Shown piece by piece: positions 37,356 to 46,126 of a DNA stretch of 64,000 bases (positions within the stretch are counted from its first letter, which is position 1; each line of letters starts with the position of its first letter). Source of the DNA: Acinetobacter brisouioides (lineage in GTDB: Bacteria > Pseudomonadota > Gammaproteobacteria > Pseudomonadales > Moraxellaceae); contig NZ_SJNX01000001.1 in the NCBI RefSeq assembly GCF_004331075.1, forward strand, positions 248,001-312,000, read 5' to 3'. The translations under genes were made by a program, and so were the position numbers. The notes below the pieces were generated by a model. The model searched no databases, had not been told where the DNA came from, and saw nothing but the letters and a program-made list of their open reading frames with translations.

Positions 37356-38291
37356 ATGACTGATGCATTAATGCTGAAAGAGTTATCGAAAACCTATAAA
37401 AATGGCTTCCAGGCCTTAAAAGGCATCAATTTAGTTGTCCCTGAGGGCGAATTTTATGCGCTGCTCGGACCAAATGGTGCAGGAAAGTCGACAACTATTA
37501 GCATTATTAGCTCGCTAACCCGTAAAACATCGGGACAAGTCGAAATTTTCGGACATAACCTCGATACGGATGCCTCTAAAGCCAAGCAGTGTCTAGGTGT
37601 CGTTCCACAAGAATTTAACTTCGGTCAATTCGAGAAAACCTTTGATATTTTAGTCACTCAGGCAGGTTATTACGGTATTCCCAAGAAAATCGCCGAAGAA
37701 CGTGCTGAGCTTTATTTAGAAAAACTCGGGCTTTGGGAAAAACGAAATTTGCAAGGCCGCATGCTGTCTGGTGGTATGAAACGCCGTTTAATGATCGCCC
37801 GCGCCATGATGCATGAACCCAAACTCCTGATTTTAGATGAACCAACCGCAGGGGTCGATATTGAACTGCGCCGTTCAATGTGGGATTTTCTCACTGAAAT
37901 GAATGAACAAGGCACATCCATTATTCTGACCACACATTATTTAGAAGAAGCTGAAATGCTGTGTCGTCGCATTGCGATTATTGATCATGGTGTCATTAAA
38001 GAAGATACCAGCATGAAAGCGTTCTTAAGCCAGCTCAATGAAGAAACCTTCATTTTTGATCTGGCAGCGCCAATTGAACCGATTAAACTCGACTTTATTG
38101 GCATCCGCTTCCATCTAGTTGATAGTCTGACTTTAGAAGTCACGATGGACAAATCACATGCTTTAAATGAAATTTTTCAGTTATTTGAAAATTTGGGCGT
38201 TCAGGTACGCAGCATGCGTAACAAAACGAACCGCCTTGAAGAGTTATTTGTCAAAATGGTCGAGAAAAACTTACAGGAGGCATCTGAATGA
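37356..38291 (+). CDS. yadG: ABC-2 type exporter ATP-binding protein (YadG-like)
   Basis: This 311-residue ATPase closely resembles E. coli YadG. Walker A is GPNGAGKSTT, the Q-loop region is VVPQEFNFGQFE, the signature is LSGGMKRRL, Walker B is LLILDEPTAGVD and the H-loop is TTHYLEEAE. It powers the permease encoded by the next gene, with which it overlaps by four bases. The exported substrate is not known for this family; drug or envelope-lipid export are possible. The C-terminal 90 residues form the regulatory extension of ABC-2 exporters. Confidence 0.93.
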   Translation: MTDALMLKELSKTYKNGFQALKGINLVVPEGEFYALLGPNGAGKSTTISIISSLTRKTSGQVEIFGHNLDTDASKAKQCLGVVPQEFNFGQFEKTFDILVTQAGYYGIPKKIAEERAELYLEKLGLWEKRNLQGRMLSGGMKRRLMIARAMMHEPKLLILDEPTAGVDIELRRSMWDFLTEMNEQGTSIILTTHYLEEAEMLCRRIAIIDHGVIKEDTSMKAFLSQLNEETFIFDLAAPIEPIKLDFIGIRFHLVDSLTLEVTMDKSHALNEIFQLFENLGVQVRSMRNKTNRLEELFVKMVEKNLQEASE

Positions 38292-39061
38292 ACTTCACTC
38301 AACTGCAAGTTGCCTTATGGACACTGGTTCGTAAAGAAATTCGCCGCTTTATGCGCATTTGGGCGCAAACCCTACTTCCACCTGCCATTACCATGAGTCT
38401 GTATTTTGTGATTTTTGGTAATTTGGTCGGCTCTCGTATCGGACACATGGGTGGTTTCACCTACATGCAGTTTATTGTGCCTGGCCTAATCATGATGGCA
38501 GTGATTACCAACAGCTATGCCAATGTCTGCTCAAGCTTCTTTAGTGCCAAATTCCAAAAAAGTATTGAAGAGTTAATCATGAGCCCTGTACCACTTTATT
38601 TAGTCCTATGGGGTTATGTAATTGGTGGTGTGTGCCGTGGCGTTTTGGTGGGCTTAATTGTCACTGTGGTCAGCCTGTTTTTTACAGACTTACACATTCA
38701 TAACTTATTTATTACGATTTACACCGTTGTGGTGACCAGCTTGCTGTTTTCGATCGCAGGCTTCATTAATGCAATTTATGCCCGTTCATTTGATGATATT
38801 TCGATTGTTCCAACCTTTGTGCTGACTCCACTGACTTATTTAGGTGGTGTATTCTATGCGATTAGCGCATTAAGCCCATTTTGGCAAACGCTTTCATTGA
38901 TTAACCCCATTGTCTATATGGTCAATGCTTTCCGTTATGGCATTTTGGGGCATAGTGATGTCAGTGTCAGTATTTCGCTTGCAGCAATTAGTGGATTCTG
39001 TCTAGCTTTTTATGCAATTGCCTATTATTTATTAGCCCGCGGTTCAGGAATTCGTGAATGA
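38288..39061 (+). CDS. yadH: ABC-2 type exporter permease (YadH-like)
   Basis: This is a 257-residue inner-membrane permease with six hydrophobic segments and the ABC-2 pattern. An N-terminal amphipathic helix (ALWTLVRKEIRRFMRIW) is followed by the conserved SPFW-like LSPFWQTLSLINPIVYMVNAFRYG near the C-terminus. Overlaps of four bases with yadG before and queF after suggest tight translational coupling of all three genes. Confidence 0.93.
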   Translation: MNFTQLQVALWTLVRKEIRRFMRIWAQTLLPPAITMSLYFVIFGNLVGSRIGHMGGFTYMQFIVPGLIMMAVITNSYANVCSSFFSAKFQKSIEELIMSPVPLYLVLWGYVIGGVCRGVLVGLIVTVVSLFFTDLHIHNLFITIYTVVVTSLLFSIAGFINAIYARSFDDISIVPTFVLTPLTYLGGVFYAISALSPFWQTLSLINPIVYMVNAFRYGILGHSDVSVSISLAAISGFCLAFYAIAYYLLARGSGIRE

Positions 39062-39873
39062 GTGTAGAAAAATCTTTATTGGGTAAAGACACCCTTTACC
39101 CAACCACATATCAACCTGAGATTTTATTTCCAATTTCTCGAAGTCTCTCTCGCGAGAGCTATGCAAATGTCGCAGGCATTCAGCAAGGCTGCGACTGGTG
39201 GCATGTATTTGAACTGTCTTGGCTAAATGCACAAGACATTCCTCAAGTTGCAATTGGACGATTACGCCTGCCTGCGACATCACCAAACTTAATTGAATCA
39301 AAATCGCTGAAGTTGTATTTTAACAGTCTCAACTTTATGCGTTTTTCATCGAAAGAACAGCTCATTACAACGGTACAGCAAGACTTGTCAAAAGCGGCTG
39401 AAGCACCTGTGCAACTCACATTGATTGATGCAAATCACTTGGCAGTGTCACAACCTGAAGGTCAATGTTTGGATCAGCTTGTACCTGAGCGTTTATCTGG
39501 ACAACCTGATGCCAGTTTATTGGAACATACAGGTTCTGGCCTAATGATTGAAGAACAGTATTATTCCAATTTGCTGCGCAGCAACTGCCCTGTGACAGGT
39601 CAACCTGACTGGGGCACTATTTTTATTCGTTATCGCGGTGAACAAATCTGTCCAAAGAGTTTACTTGCGTATATTCTTTCTTATCGCCAACACAATGGTT
39701 TTCATGAACAATGTGTCGAGCAAATTTATGCTGATATCTGGAAAACACTCAAACCAGGACAACTCATGGTCTACGCTGCCTATACTCGTCGTGGTGGACT
39801 AGATATCAACCCGTGCCGTGTTTCTACTGAAGCATGGTTACCACAAGCACCAGTCCGTCTTGCTAGACAATAG
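39058..39873 (+). CDS. queF: NADPH-dependent 7-cyano-7-deazaguanine reductase
   Basis: QueF reduces the nitrile preQ0 to preQ1 in queuosine biosynthesis. The 271-residue length marks the long, two-domain YqcD-type enzyme. The catalytic cysteine lies in LRSNCPVTGQPDWGT, which also carries the conserved aspartate. The QueF NADPH motif region is ESKSLKLYFNSLNF. The ATG overlaps the yadH stop by four bases, so it is expressed with an exporter whose link to queuosine is not obvious. The other que genes are not in the window. Confidence 0.96.
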   Translation: MSVEKSLLGKDTLYPTTYQPEILFPISRSLSRESYANVAGIQQGCDWWHVFELSWLNAQDIPQVAIGRLRLPATSPNLIESKSLKLYFNSLNFMRFSSKEQLITTVQQDLSKAAEAPVQLTLIDANHLAVSQPEGQCLDQLVPERLSGQPDASLLEHTGSGLMIEEQYYSNLLRSNCPVTGQPDWGTIFIRYRGEQICPKSLLAYILSYRQHNGFHEQCVEQIYADIWKTLKPGQLMVYAAYTRRGGLDINPCRVSTEAWLPQAPVRLARQ

Positions 39874-39905
39874 ATAGACAGTTATTTGAGTTTCGAGGTT
39901 TAACC

Positions 39906-40559
39906 ATGGCTTTTTTTGGTTTTATTCCATCTGAAAGTTTATTGAACAAAATTCAAACGGCAATTGCACAAAAAGATTCTAAAGAGCCGCTATATCCGTT
40001 GCGTGATGAAATTGCCTTACAGGTCAATGATGAAATTATTGATGCGATTGTTACAAATCTAATTCACCATTTCCCTGAAACAGATAAACGTGAAACAACT
40101 GAAAAACTGGCACATTTTGTCAAATCCAGTGTGCACTTTTTATTGTCAAAACAGTTGCTTAACAAAGCACCAAATGATGTTGTTCGTCAATCTATTGCTT
40201 TTTCAGAGCAGAGCTTGTTTAAAGACCCGCAAGGACAATGGCGTTTAGGTGAAGCACTTGATGATAGCTTGGTGACCACACTAAAGCATCAGTTTGCACA
40301 AATTCAGGCAGGTGAAAAAATTAATTTGCATGCATTCGCAGAAAGCTACAAAATGTTTGCCGAAGCGACTGTACGACATTATATGCATGACTTTAATCAC
40401 ACCCTCGATTTAGGCATGATTAAACGCAAAGCCTCAGATTTGGGCTGTGCTGCTGTCATTAAAGCTGTTCATATTGCAATTGATAAAATTATCCCACATT
40501 TAAATAAACATGAGCTCAAAGCACTCGCTGAATATCATAATGGTTTATTTTTCCACTAA
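39906..40559 (+). CDS. Hypothetical helical protein, 217 residues
   Basis: I do not recognise a family. The protein is soluble, apparently all-helical, and has the conserved-looking start MAFFGFIPSESLLNKIQTAI. No signal peptide, repeat or catalytic motif stands out. A GAGG eight bases before the ATG gives a good ribosome-binding site. It begins 32 bp after queF and ends at a strong terminator, so it is probably the last gene of the yadG-yadH-queF transcript. Confidence 0.7.
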   Translation: MAFFGFIPSESLLNKIQTAIAQKDSKEPLYPLRDEIALQVNDEIIDAIVTNLIHHFPETDKRETTEKLAHFVKSSVHFLLSKQLLNKAPNDVVRQSIAFSEQSLFKDPQGQWRLGEALDDSLVTTLKHQFAQIQAGEKINLHAFAESYKMFAEATVRHYMHDFNHTLDLGMIKRKASDLGCAAVIKAVHIAIDKIIPHLNKHELKALAEYHNGLFFH

Positions 40560-40580
40560 GCTGACTGTTCAGCTATCGAA

Positions 40581-40605
40581 AACCTAGCTTAGGCTAGGTT
40601 TTTTT
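40581..40605 (+). terminator. Intrinsic terminator of the yadG-queF operon
   Basis: AACCTAGC (40581-40588) pairs with GCTAGGTT (40593-40600) across a TTAG loop, followed by a T run. Confidence 0.88.
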
Positions 40606-40690
40606 ATTGCTAAATGTGCAAAGAGATTGCCTAAAAAGGCCAATATGTTAGCATTCGCACTTGCTGCTTATTACTCGTTTTTAATCCATT

Positions 40691-41833
40691 ATGGCACCAA
40701 GTCCACAGTACAAATTTTTACGTCAAGCACCCCGTGATGGCTTAAGTACAGCCATGCAGCCTTCACGCTGGCAAAGGTTACATATCGACCCTTGGCTATG
40801 CTCATTTCTAATTCTTAATGCCCTGCTTGGACTCACTGTTTTATATAGTGCTTCTGCCCAAGATATCGGTATGGTTAGCAAGCAAGCATTGAGTTTTGGT
40901 TTAGGTTTTCTGGTAATGCTCGGCATAGCACAGATTCCACCCAAAGTGTTTCAATCTTTTTCCCCCTATTTTTACTTATTTGGTGTGCTTTGCTTGGCTG
41001 CGGTGAAGGTCGTCGGTGAAGTGCGTATGGGTGCCCAGCGCTGGATTGATATTCCAGGAATTGGCAGTGTGCAGCCAAGTGAATTTATGAAACTGGGTAT
41101 GCCGATGATGGCTGCATGGTTTCTGACTCGTCAAGCATTACCTCCTAATATTAAAACGGTCATTATCACCTTAGTATTGATTGTCATTCCTTTTGTACTG
41201 ATTGCTGAACAGCCCGACTTAGGTACCTCACTCTTAGTTCTAGGTAGTGGTGTTTTTGTTTTATTCCTCAGTGGTTTATCCTGGAAAATTATTGCTGCCG
41301 CATTTGTAGGAGCTGGGATATTTATTCCTGTTGCGTGGGAGTTCTTATTGCATGACTACCAACGTCAACGGGTACTGACCTTGCTCAACCCAGAAGCTGA
41401 TGCGCTCGGCACAGGCTGGAACATTATTCAGTCGAAAACTGCGATTGGTTCGGGTGGTTTTTCGGGTAAAGGTTTTCTGCAAGGCACGCAATCACATTTG
41501 CACTTTTTACCTGAAGGTCATACCGACTTTATTATTGCCGCATATTCAGAAGAATTTGGCTTAATTGGCGTGATCATTTTGGTTTTATTGTATTTTGCGA
41601 TTATCTGCCGCACATTCCAAATTGGGATGCAGTGCTTCCACAATTATGGTCGCTTACTTGCAGGTGCTTACGGATTGTCGTTTTTTATATATGTCTTTGT
41701 AAATGCAGGCATGGTCAGTGGTATTTTACCTGTAGTGGGCGTGCCTTTACCATTTATGAGTTATGGCGGCACCGCAATTATTACTTTAATGACAGCTTTT
41801 GGCATTGTCATGTCGATTCATACTCATCGTTAA
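40691..41833 (+). CDS. rodA: Rod-shape peptidoglycan polymerase RodA
   Basis: RodA is the SEDS-family glycosyltransferase that polymerises lipid II during cell elongation, working with PBP2. The 380 residues have about ten membrane segments and SEDS motifs: MGAQRWIDIPGIGSVQPSEFMKL, IAEQPDLGTSLL, QSKTAIGSGGFSGKGFLQG and the C-terminal PLPFMSYGGTAI. The polar N-terminus precedes the first membrane helix. mltB follows 14 bp later, making a cell-wall operon. mrdA is not in the window. Confidence 0.96.
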   Translation: MAPSPQYKFLRQAPRDGLSTAMQPSRWQRLHIDPWLCSFLILNALLGLTVLYSASAQDIGMVSKQALSFGLGFLVMLGIAQIPPKVFQSFSPYFYLFGVLCLAAVKVVGEVRMGAQRWIDIPGIGSVQPSEFMKLGMPMMAAWFLTRQALPPNIKTVIITLVLIVIPFVLIAEQPDLGTSLLVLGSGVFVLFLSGLSWKIIAAAFVGAGIFIPVAWEFLLHDYQRQRVLTLLNPEADALGTGWNIIQSKTAIGSGGFSGKGFLQGTQSHLHFLPEGHTDFIIAAYSEEFGLIGVIILVLLYFAIICRTFQIGMQCFHNYGRLLAGAYGLSFFIYVFVNAGMVSGILPVVGVPLPFMSYGGTAIITLMTAFGIVMSIHTHR

Positions 41834-41847
41834 CTCGGATTCACATT

Positions 41848-42849
41848 ATGTGGCAACAAAAATTACATAAAATTTGTCAGTTTCTTGCAATTGCAACTAC
41901 AGCAGTATTTTCTACTTCATTTTGTCAGGCAAATGATTTTATTAACAATACCAATTATGAAAACTTCAAACTTAAAACCATGCAGCAATACGGTTTAAGT
42001 GCCGAACAAATCGATCGTGCCATGTTAGGTGCACAAAATCGCCCGAATATCTTAAAAATCATGGAGAGTCCTGGCGAGAGCAAACCATGGTATGCCTACC
42101 GCGAAATGTTCATGACTGAAGGCACTATTCAACGTGGGGTACGCTTTCGCGATCAATATTCAGATGTTCTCAACCGCGCTGAACAACAATTTGGTGTACC
42201 AAAAACCGTTATTTTGGGAATTTTGGGCGTGGAAACAGGTTTTGGCAATAACAAAGGTACAATCATCACACGTGACGCTTTAGCTACCCTTGCCTTTGGT
42301 TATCCACGTCGTGCCGATTACTTTACGAATGAACTAGGTTCCCTGATTGCATGGACATATAAAGAAGGCTATTCAATTACCAGCATTACAGGCTCATATG
42401 CAGGTGCAATTGGCTATCCGCAATTTATGCCAAGTAACATTGGTAAGTATGGCGTCGATTACGATGGTAACGGGCATATTGACCTACGTAACTCGCCTTC
42501 TGATGCCATTGGCTCAATCGCCAATTATCTTGCTCAGCAAGGTTGGCAACGTGACCAGCCGATTGGTTTTCAAGCACGCTATACAGGCAGCACACCAGAT
42601 GTAGTGATTGCCAAAGATTTAACTCACCCTACCCCTTACGGTGCATTAAAACAACAAAATATCGCGCCATTGAATCCGCTCATAAAAATTGATGATTTAG
42701 AGCTCGTTAATGTCATTCAATTGCAAGATTATAATGCTGCAATCTACTATATTACCTATCCCAATTTTCAGGTCATTACGACCTATAACAAAAGCCGAAT
42801 GTATGCAACAGCGGTGTGGCAATTGGGTACAGAAATCATGAATAGATAG
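41848..42849 (+). CDS. mltB: Lytic murein transglycosylase B
   Basis: MltB cleaves peptidoglycan glycan strands to 1,6-anhydro products. The 333-residue protein has a signal peptide ending near CQAND and no evident lipobox, so it may be a soluble periplasmic form. The catalytic glutamate lies in ILGVETGFGNNKG. The family motifs AYAGAIGYPQFMPSN-like (here GSYAGAIGYPQFMPSN) and DGNGHIDLRNSPSDAIGSIANY follow. The open frame extends back inside rodA, but that part is a shadow. The ATG at 41848 gives the correct signal peptide. The short gap to rodA suggests one transcript. Confidence 0.94.
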   Translation: MWQQKLHKICQFLAIATTAVFSTSFCQANDFINNTNYENFKLKTMQQYGLSAEQIDRAMLGAQNRPNILKIMESPGESKPWYAYREMFMTEGTIQRGVRFRDQYSDVLNRAEQQFGVPKTVILGILGVETGFGNNKGTIITRDALATLAFGYPRRADYFTNELGSLIAWTYKEGYSITSITGSYAGAIGYPQFMPSNIGKYGVDYDGNGHIDLRNSPSDAIGSIANYLAQQGWQRDQPIGFQARYTGSTPDVVIAKDLTHPTPYGALKQQNIAPLNPLIKIDDLELVNVIQLQDYNAAIYYITYPNFQVITTYNKSRMYATAVWQLGTEIMNR

Positions 42850-43138
42850 CAACAAAATATTGCAAATTAAAATAGTCAAGTATTTTTTTGATAAAAATGC
42901 CTTAAATTTGGCTAATATTAATCAAATGTTACAATTCTGTTTATTTTTTAACCGCATAATGTAGCATTTCCACTGTTTTTGTAATTTTTCGCCACCCAAC
43001 ACTAGACACCTTACTGGTCACATGAATATTATCCCTAGCGTCGAATACAGTTGAACACATCAAGTTTTAGGCAGGTTGTATTGATTTTCAAGTAATTACT
43101 TGAAGATAACAATGCCTTAACTTAAGGAGATAATATTT

Positions 43139-43747
43139 ATGCGCTTTCCAGTGAAATCACTGCTCGCTATTACATTTTGCGTATCGCTGACGCAAACGCA
43201 TGCTGACATGGTACAGTCATCGTCTTTAAATAATGACAATGACAGCTCTAGCCTCGCAGCCCGCGTCATCAATAAAGATTCTACAAAAGCAATTTATCAC
43301 CCTAACTTAAACGGTCTTTCAATTACTGAACGTTCTGGCGATAAAATCCGCCGCCAAACTCTGGCAGCAAAAGTTGAAGTACCAGAAGATGAACCTTCTG
43401 TGATTGATCGTTTAAACAATGTTGCTTCAAACACCGTACGTAAATTCACTCAAACAGGTATTGCCTCTTGGTATGGTCGCCAATTCCATGGTCGTAAAAC
43501 TGCCAATGGTGATACTTTCGATATGAATGCAATGACTGCTGCTCACCGCAGCCTACCACTGAACTGCTATATCCGTGTGACCAACAAAGATAATGGTCGT
43601 AGTGTTGTGGTTAAAGTTAACGATCGTGGCCCTTTCCACGGCAACCGAGTTCTTGATTTATCTTATGCTGCAGCAAAACAAATTGGTGTTACAAATTCTG
43701 GTACAGCACGAGTTAGCATTGAGCGTGTAGACGGTCCAAATTCTTAA
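43139..43747 (+). CDS. rlpA: RlpA-like double-psi beta-barrel lytic transglycosylase
   Basis: This 202-residue exported protein has a signal peptide (to about residue 22) but no lipobox cysteine. The RlpA domain (about residues 105-200) shows GIASWYGRQFHGRKTANGD, MTAAHRSLPLNC and VKVNDRGPFHGNRVLDLS, including the conserved His and Asp residues. RlpA cleaves naked glycan strands or binds them at the septum. The C-terminal SPOR domain of longer RlpA proteins is missing, as in many short relatives. AAGGAG nine bases before the ATG supports the start. It follows rodA-mltB but has its own 289-bp upstream region. Confidence 0.92.
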   Translation: MRFPVKSLLAITFCVSLTQTHADMVQSSSLNNDNDSSSLAARVINKDSTKAIYHPNLNGLSITERSGDKIRRQTLAAKVEVPEDEPSVIDRLNNVASNTVRKFTQTGIASWYGRQFHGRKTANGDTFDMNAMTAAHRSLPLNCYIRVTNKDNGRSVVVKVNDRGPFHGNRVLDLSYAAAKQIGVTNSGTARVSIERVDGPNS

Positions 43748-43776
43748 AAAATATCTCCTCACTGTTTTTGACATTC

Positions 43777-43802
43777 AAAGCCACAATCATGTGGCTTTTT
43801 TT
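43777..43802 (+). terminator. Intrinsic terminator of rlpA
   Basis: AAAGCCACA (43777-43785) pairs with TGTGGCTTT (43790-43798) across ATCA, followed by Ts. Confidence 0.9.
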
Positions 43803-44106
43803 ATCGGCAAAATCGGGCTATTTTGCAGCTATCGGACTATTTATGTCCAACCCCTCACTTACTTATCTCTTATTTCGCCTTATTTTGCGTTTTTTACAGC
43901 AAAAAGCTTCTATTGCCTACAATCCTAGCTTAATTTTTTAAATCATCGAAATATGCGATTTTAAGCGCAAATAAATAGCATTGATTTTTTATGCCTTTTA
44001 ATTGTATTTTTTTGATTGGTTTTTCCATATTTGAATTTCTGAAATTTATATCACATCACCTAGAAATTATGCTTTAACACGCATTTTTATTGCTTAATGC
44101 AGGCAT

Positions 44107-44134
44107 AAAAAAAAGCCCCAAAAGGGGCTTTTTT
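44107..44134 (-). terminator. Intrinsic terminator of tsf
   Basis: GCCCC (44115-44119) and GGGGC (44124-44128) form a compact stem with flanking A and T runs, directly downstream of tsf on the minus strand. Confidence 0.88.
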
Positions 44135-44146
44135 GCGGCGCTAAAA

Positions 44147-45022
44147 TTATTTAGCAGCAGCTTGAGCAGCAGCAACTTCTTCAGCGAAAGAAAGTTCAGC
44201 TTTTTTCTCAATACCTTCACCCACTTCAAAGCGAGTGAATTGAGCAATAACAGTACCAGTCGCTTTCAAGACTTCAGCAACTTTTTTGTCGTTGTCGATA
44301 ACATACATTTGACGCTCAAGTACAACTTCGTTCAAGTATTTTTCAACTGAACCAGTTACCATTTTCTCAACGATGTTTGCTGGTTTGCCAGATTCGATTG
44401 CTTTTGCTTCAGCAATTTCTTTCTCTTTAGCAACAAGCTCAGCAGGAACAGCTTCAGCAGTTACTGCAACTGGGTTGAACGCAGCAACGTGCATTGCAAC
44501 GCCTTTACCAGTTTCAGCTTCACCAGTGTAAGATACAACAACACCGATTTTTAAACCGTGTCTGTAAACTGCAAGGTTTTCACCTTCAACAATTGCAGCA
44601 CGACGAACCTGAATATTTTCGCCAATTTTTTGAACAAGTGCAATACGTGCTTCTTCAACAGTTGCGCCATCTTCAAGTTTAAGTTCTGCAATTTTCGCAG
44701 CATCAGTTTCGCCAGCAGCAAGAGCAGCAACAGCAACACTTTTAGAGAAGTTTGCAAAGTTTTCATCTTTAGCAACAAAGTCAGTTTGACAGTTTACTTC
44801 TAAAAGAATTGCTTTATTGCCTTCTTGAGCAATTGTGATCGCACCATCAGCTGCAATGTTACCTGCTTTTTTAGCAGCTTTTGCTTGACCAGATTTACGT
44901 AGGTTATCAATCGCTAACTCGATATCACCATCCGCTTCAGTCAAAGCTTTTTTACATTCCATCATCGCAAGACCAGTACGGTCACGTAATTCTTTAACCA
45001 TGCTTGCAGTAATTGCAGTCAT
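44147..45022 (-). CDS. tsf: Translation elongation factor Ts
   Basis: EF-Ts recycles EF-Tu by exchanging GDP for GTP. The 291 residues show the N-terminal UBA-like domain (VKELRDRTGLAMMECKKAL) and the core motif CQTDFVAKDENF with the TDFV residues that contact EF-Tu. It is the second gene of the conserved rpsB-tsf operon. A hairpin with a U run in the 144-bp gap could reduce tsf expression relative to rpsB. Confidence 0.98.
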   Translation of the reverse strand: MTAITASMVKELRDRTGLAMMECKKALTEADGDIELAIDNLRKSGQAKAAKKAGNIAADGAITIAQEGNKAILLEVNCQTDFVAKDENFANFSKSVAVAALAAGETDAAKIAELKLEDGATVEEARIALVQKIGENIQVRRAAIVEGENLAVYRHGLKIGVVVSYTGEAETGKGVAMHVAAFNPVAVTAEAVPAELVAKEKEIAEAKAIESGKPANIVEKMVTGSVEKYLNEVVLERQMYVIDNDKKVAEVLKATGTVIAQFTRFEVGEGIEKKAELSFAEEVAAAQAAAK

Positions 45023-45064
45023 GTTAATCTCCTAAATAAGGTAGAAAATAATAAATCTTTTTTT

Positions 45065-45100
45065 AACAAAAACGGCCCAAAGTGTTCTCTGGACCGTTTT
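45065..45100 (-). terminator. Partial terminator/attenuator between rpsB and tsf
   Basis: On the minus strand a 10-bp stem with one G-U pair (45091-45100 with 45069-45078) and a 12-base loop is followed by UUUUUGUU. It lies inside a conserved operon, so it probably acts as a partial terminator or mRNA stabiliser. Confidence 0.7.
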
Positions 45101-45166
45101 GCTTTCTTGACGCTTAATTTGCCACGATTACATGTCGCAAAAATGACAAGCCTGCGTCAAAACGCA

Positions 45167-45919
45167 TTAAGCCTCTGGAGCTTCTTTAGCAGCTTCTTCA
45201 ACTTTAGCTTGAGCATTTGCTTGTGATTGAGCGTACTCTTTACCAGCAATGATCGCATCAGCCATAGAAGCCGCGTAAAGTGTAACCGCACGAATTGCAT
45301 CGTCATTACCAGGAATAACGTAATCTACGTTGTCTGGGTTAGAGTTTGTATCAACGATACCAATTACAGGAATACCAAGATTTTTAGCTTCTTTAATCGC
45401 GATTGATTCGTGGTCAACGTCAATTACGAATAATGCGTCAGGTAAACCACCCATGTTTTTAACGCCGCCTAAAGCACGTTCAAGTTTTTCCATCTCGCGA
45501 GTACGCTCTAAAGCTTCACGTTTAGTAAGCTTAAGGAAAGTACCGTCTTGAGATTGAGTTTGAAGGTCTTTCAAACGGTTAATTGATTGACGAAGAGTTT
45601 TCCAGTTCGTCAACATACCACCTAACCAACGGTGATCAACATACGGCTGACCAGCACGTTGCGCTTGTTCACGGATGATGTTAGATGCAGCACGTTTAGT
45701 ACCAACGAACAATACTTTGTTCTTTTTGCTAGCAAGATTGTTAACAAAGTTCAACGCATCATTTAACGCAGGAACTGTATGCTCAAGGTTGATGATATGA
45801 ATTTTGTTACGCGCACCAAAGATGTATTGACGCATCTTTGGATTCCAGAAACGAGTTTGGTGACCAAAGTGCGCGCCAGCTTGTAGAAGGTCGCGCATGC
45901 TTACGTTGTAATCTGCCAT
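45167..45919 (-). CDS. rpsB: 30S ribosomal protein S2
   Basis: S2 is the 250-residue structural protein of the small ribosomal subunit. It begins [20 protein letters not shown] and contains the S2 signatures [14 protein letters not shown] and [12 protein letters not shown]. The frame is open 21 codons further upstream, but that part is leader sequence. The ATG at 45919 follows AAGGTAAAGAAA. The C-terminal tail is rich in alanine and glutamate. The 5' leader can fold into a pseudoknot-like structure, consistent with autogenous control by S2 known in E. coli. Confidence 0.98.
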   Translation of the reverse strand: MADYNVSMRDLLQAGAHFGHQTRFWNPKMRQYIFGARNKIHIINLEHTVPALNDALNFVNNLASKKNKVLFVGTKRAASNIIREQAQRAGQPYVDHRWLGGMLTNWKTLRQSINRLKDLQTQSQDGTFLKLTKREALERTREMEKLERALGGVKNMGGLPDALFVIDVDHESIAIKEAKNLGIPVIGIVDTNSNPDNVDYVIPGNDDAIRAVTLYAASMADAIIAGKEYAQSQANAQAKVEEAAKEAPEA

Positions 45920-45950
45920 TTTCTTTACCTTAAAGTTTGGGTTAAGCCTC

Positions 45951-46010
45951 CATATATCCGCATTCTCCACCTCGAAAGGCACCCAGAGAAATGTGTCGAT
46001 ATATGTGCGG
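45951..46010 (-). promoter_or_regulatory. rpsB 5' leader with possible pseudoknot
   Basis: Read on the minus strand, two pairing arms occur in the order 1-2-1'-2': CCGCA (46006-46010) with TGCGG (45958-45962), and CATATATC (45998-46005) with GATATATG (45951-45958). This is an H-type pseudoknot arrangement enclosing about 35 bases. It ends about 30 bases before the rpsB start. S2-dependent repression of rpsB-tsf is known in E. coli; that this is the S2 target here is inferred. Confidence 0.55.
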
Positions 46011-46126
46011 ATTTTGTTGCCCCATCCAACAAAGCCCGTGAAATTTATTCACGAAAAAGCATTTGATAAAATGGGCGGCTATTTATACCATAGTCACACA
46101 TAAATTTCCAAAAGTTTTTAGAGATC

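Larger units (their letters stand above)
43748..44146. other. Convergent intergenic region between rlpA and tsf
   Basis: Apart from a terminator at each end, these 399 AT-rich bases contain no gene, RNA or repeat that I can recognise. Confidence 0.5.

Noticed and set aside
41632..41847. N-terminal extension of the mltB frame inside rodA
   Set aside because: It is a shadow of rodA codons; the ATG at 41848 gives the proper signal peptide.
44551..44803. Frames on both strands inside tsf
   Set aside because: Shadows caused by the alanine/lysine-rich codon use of tsf.
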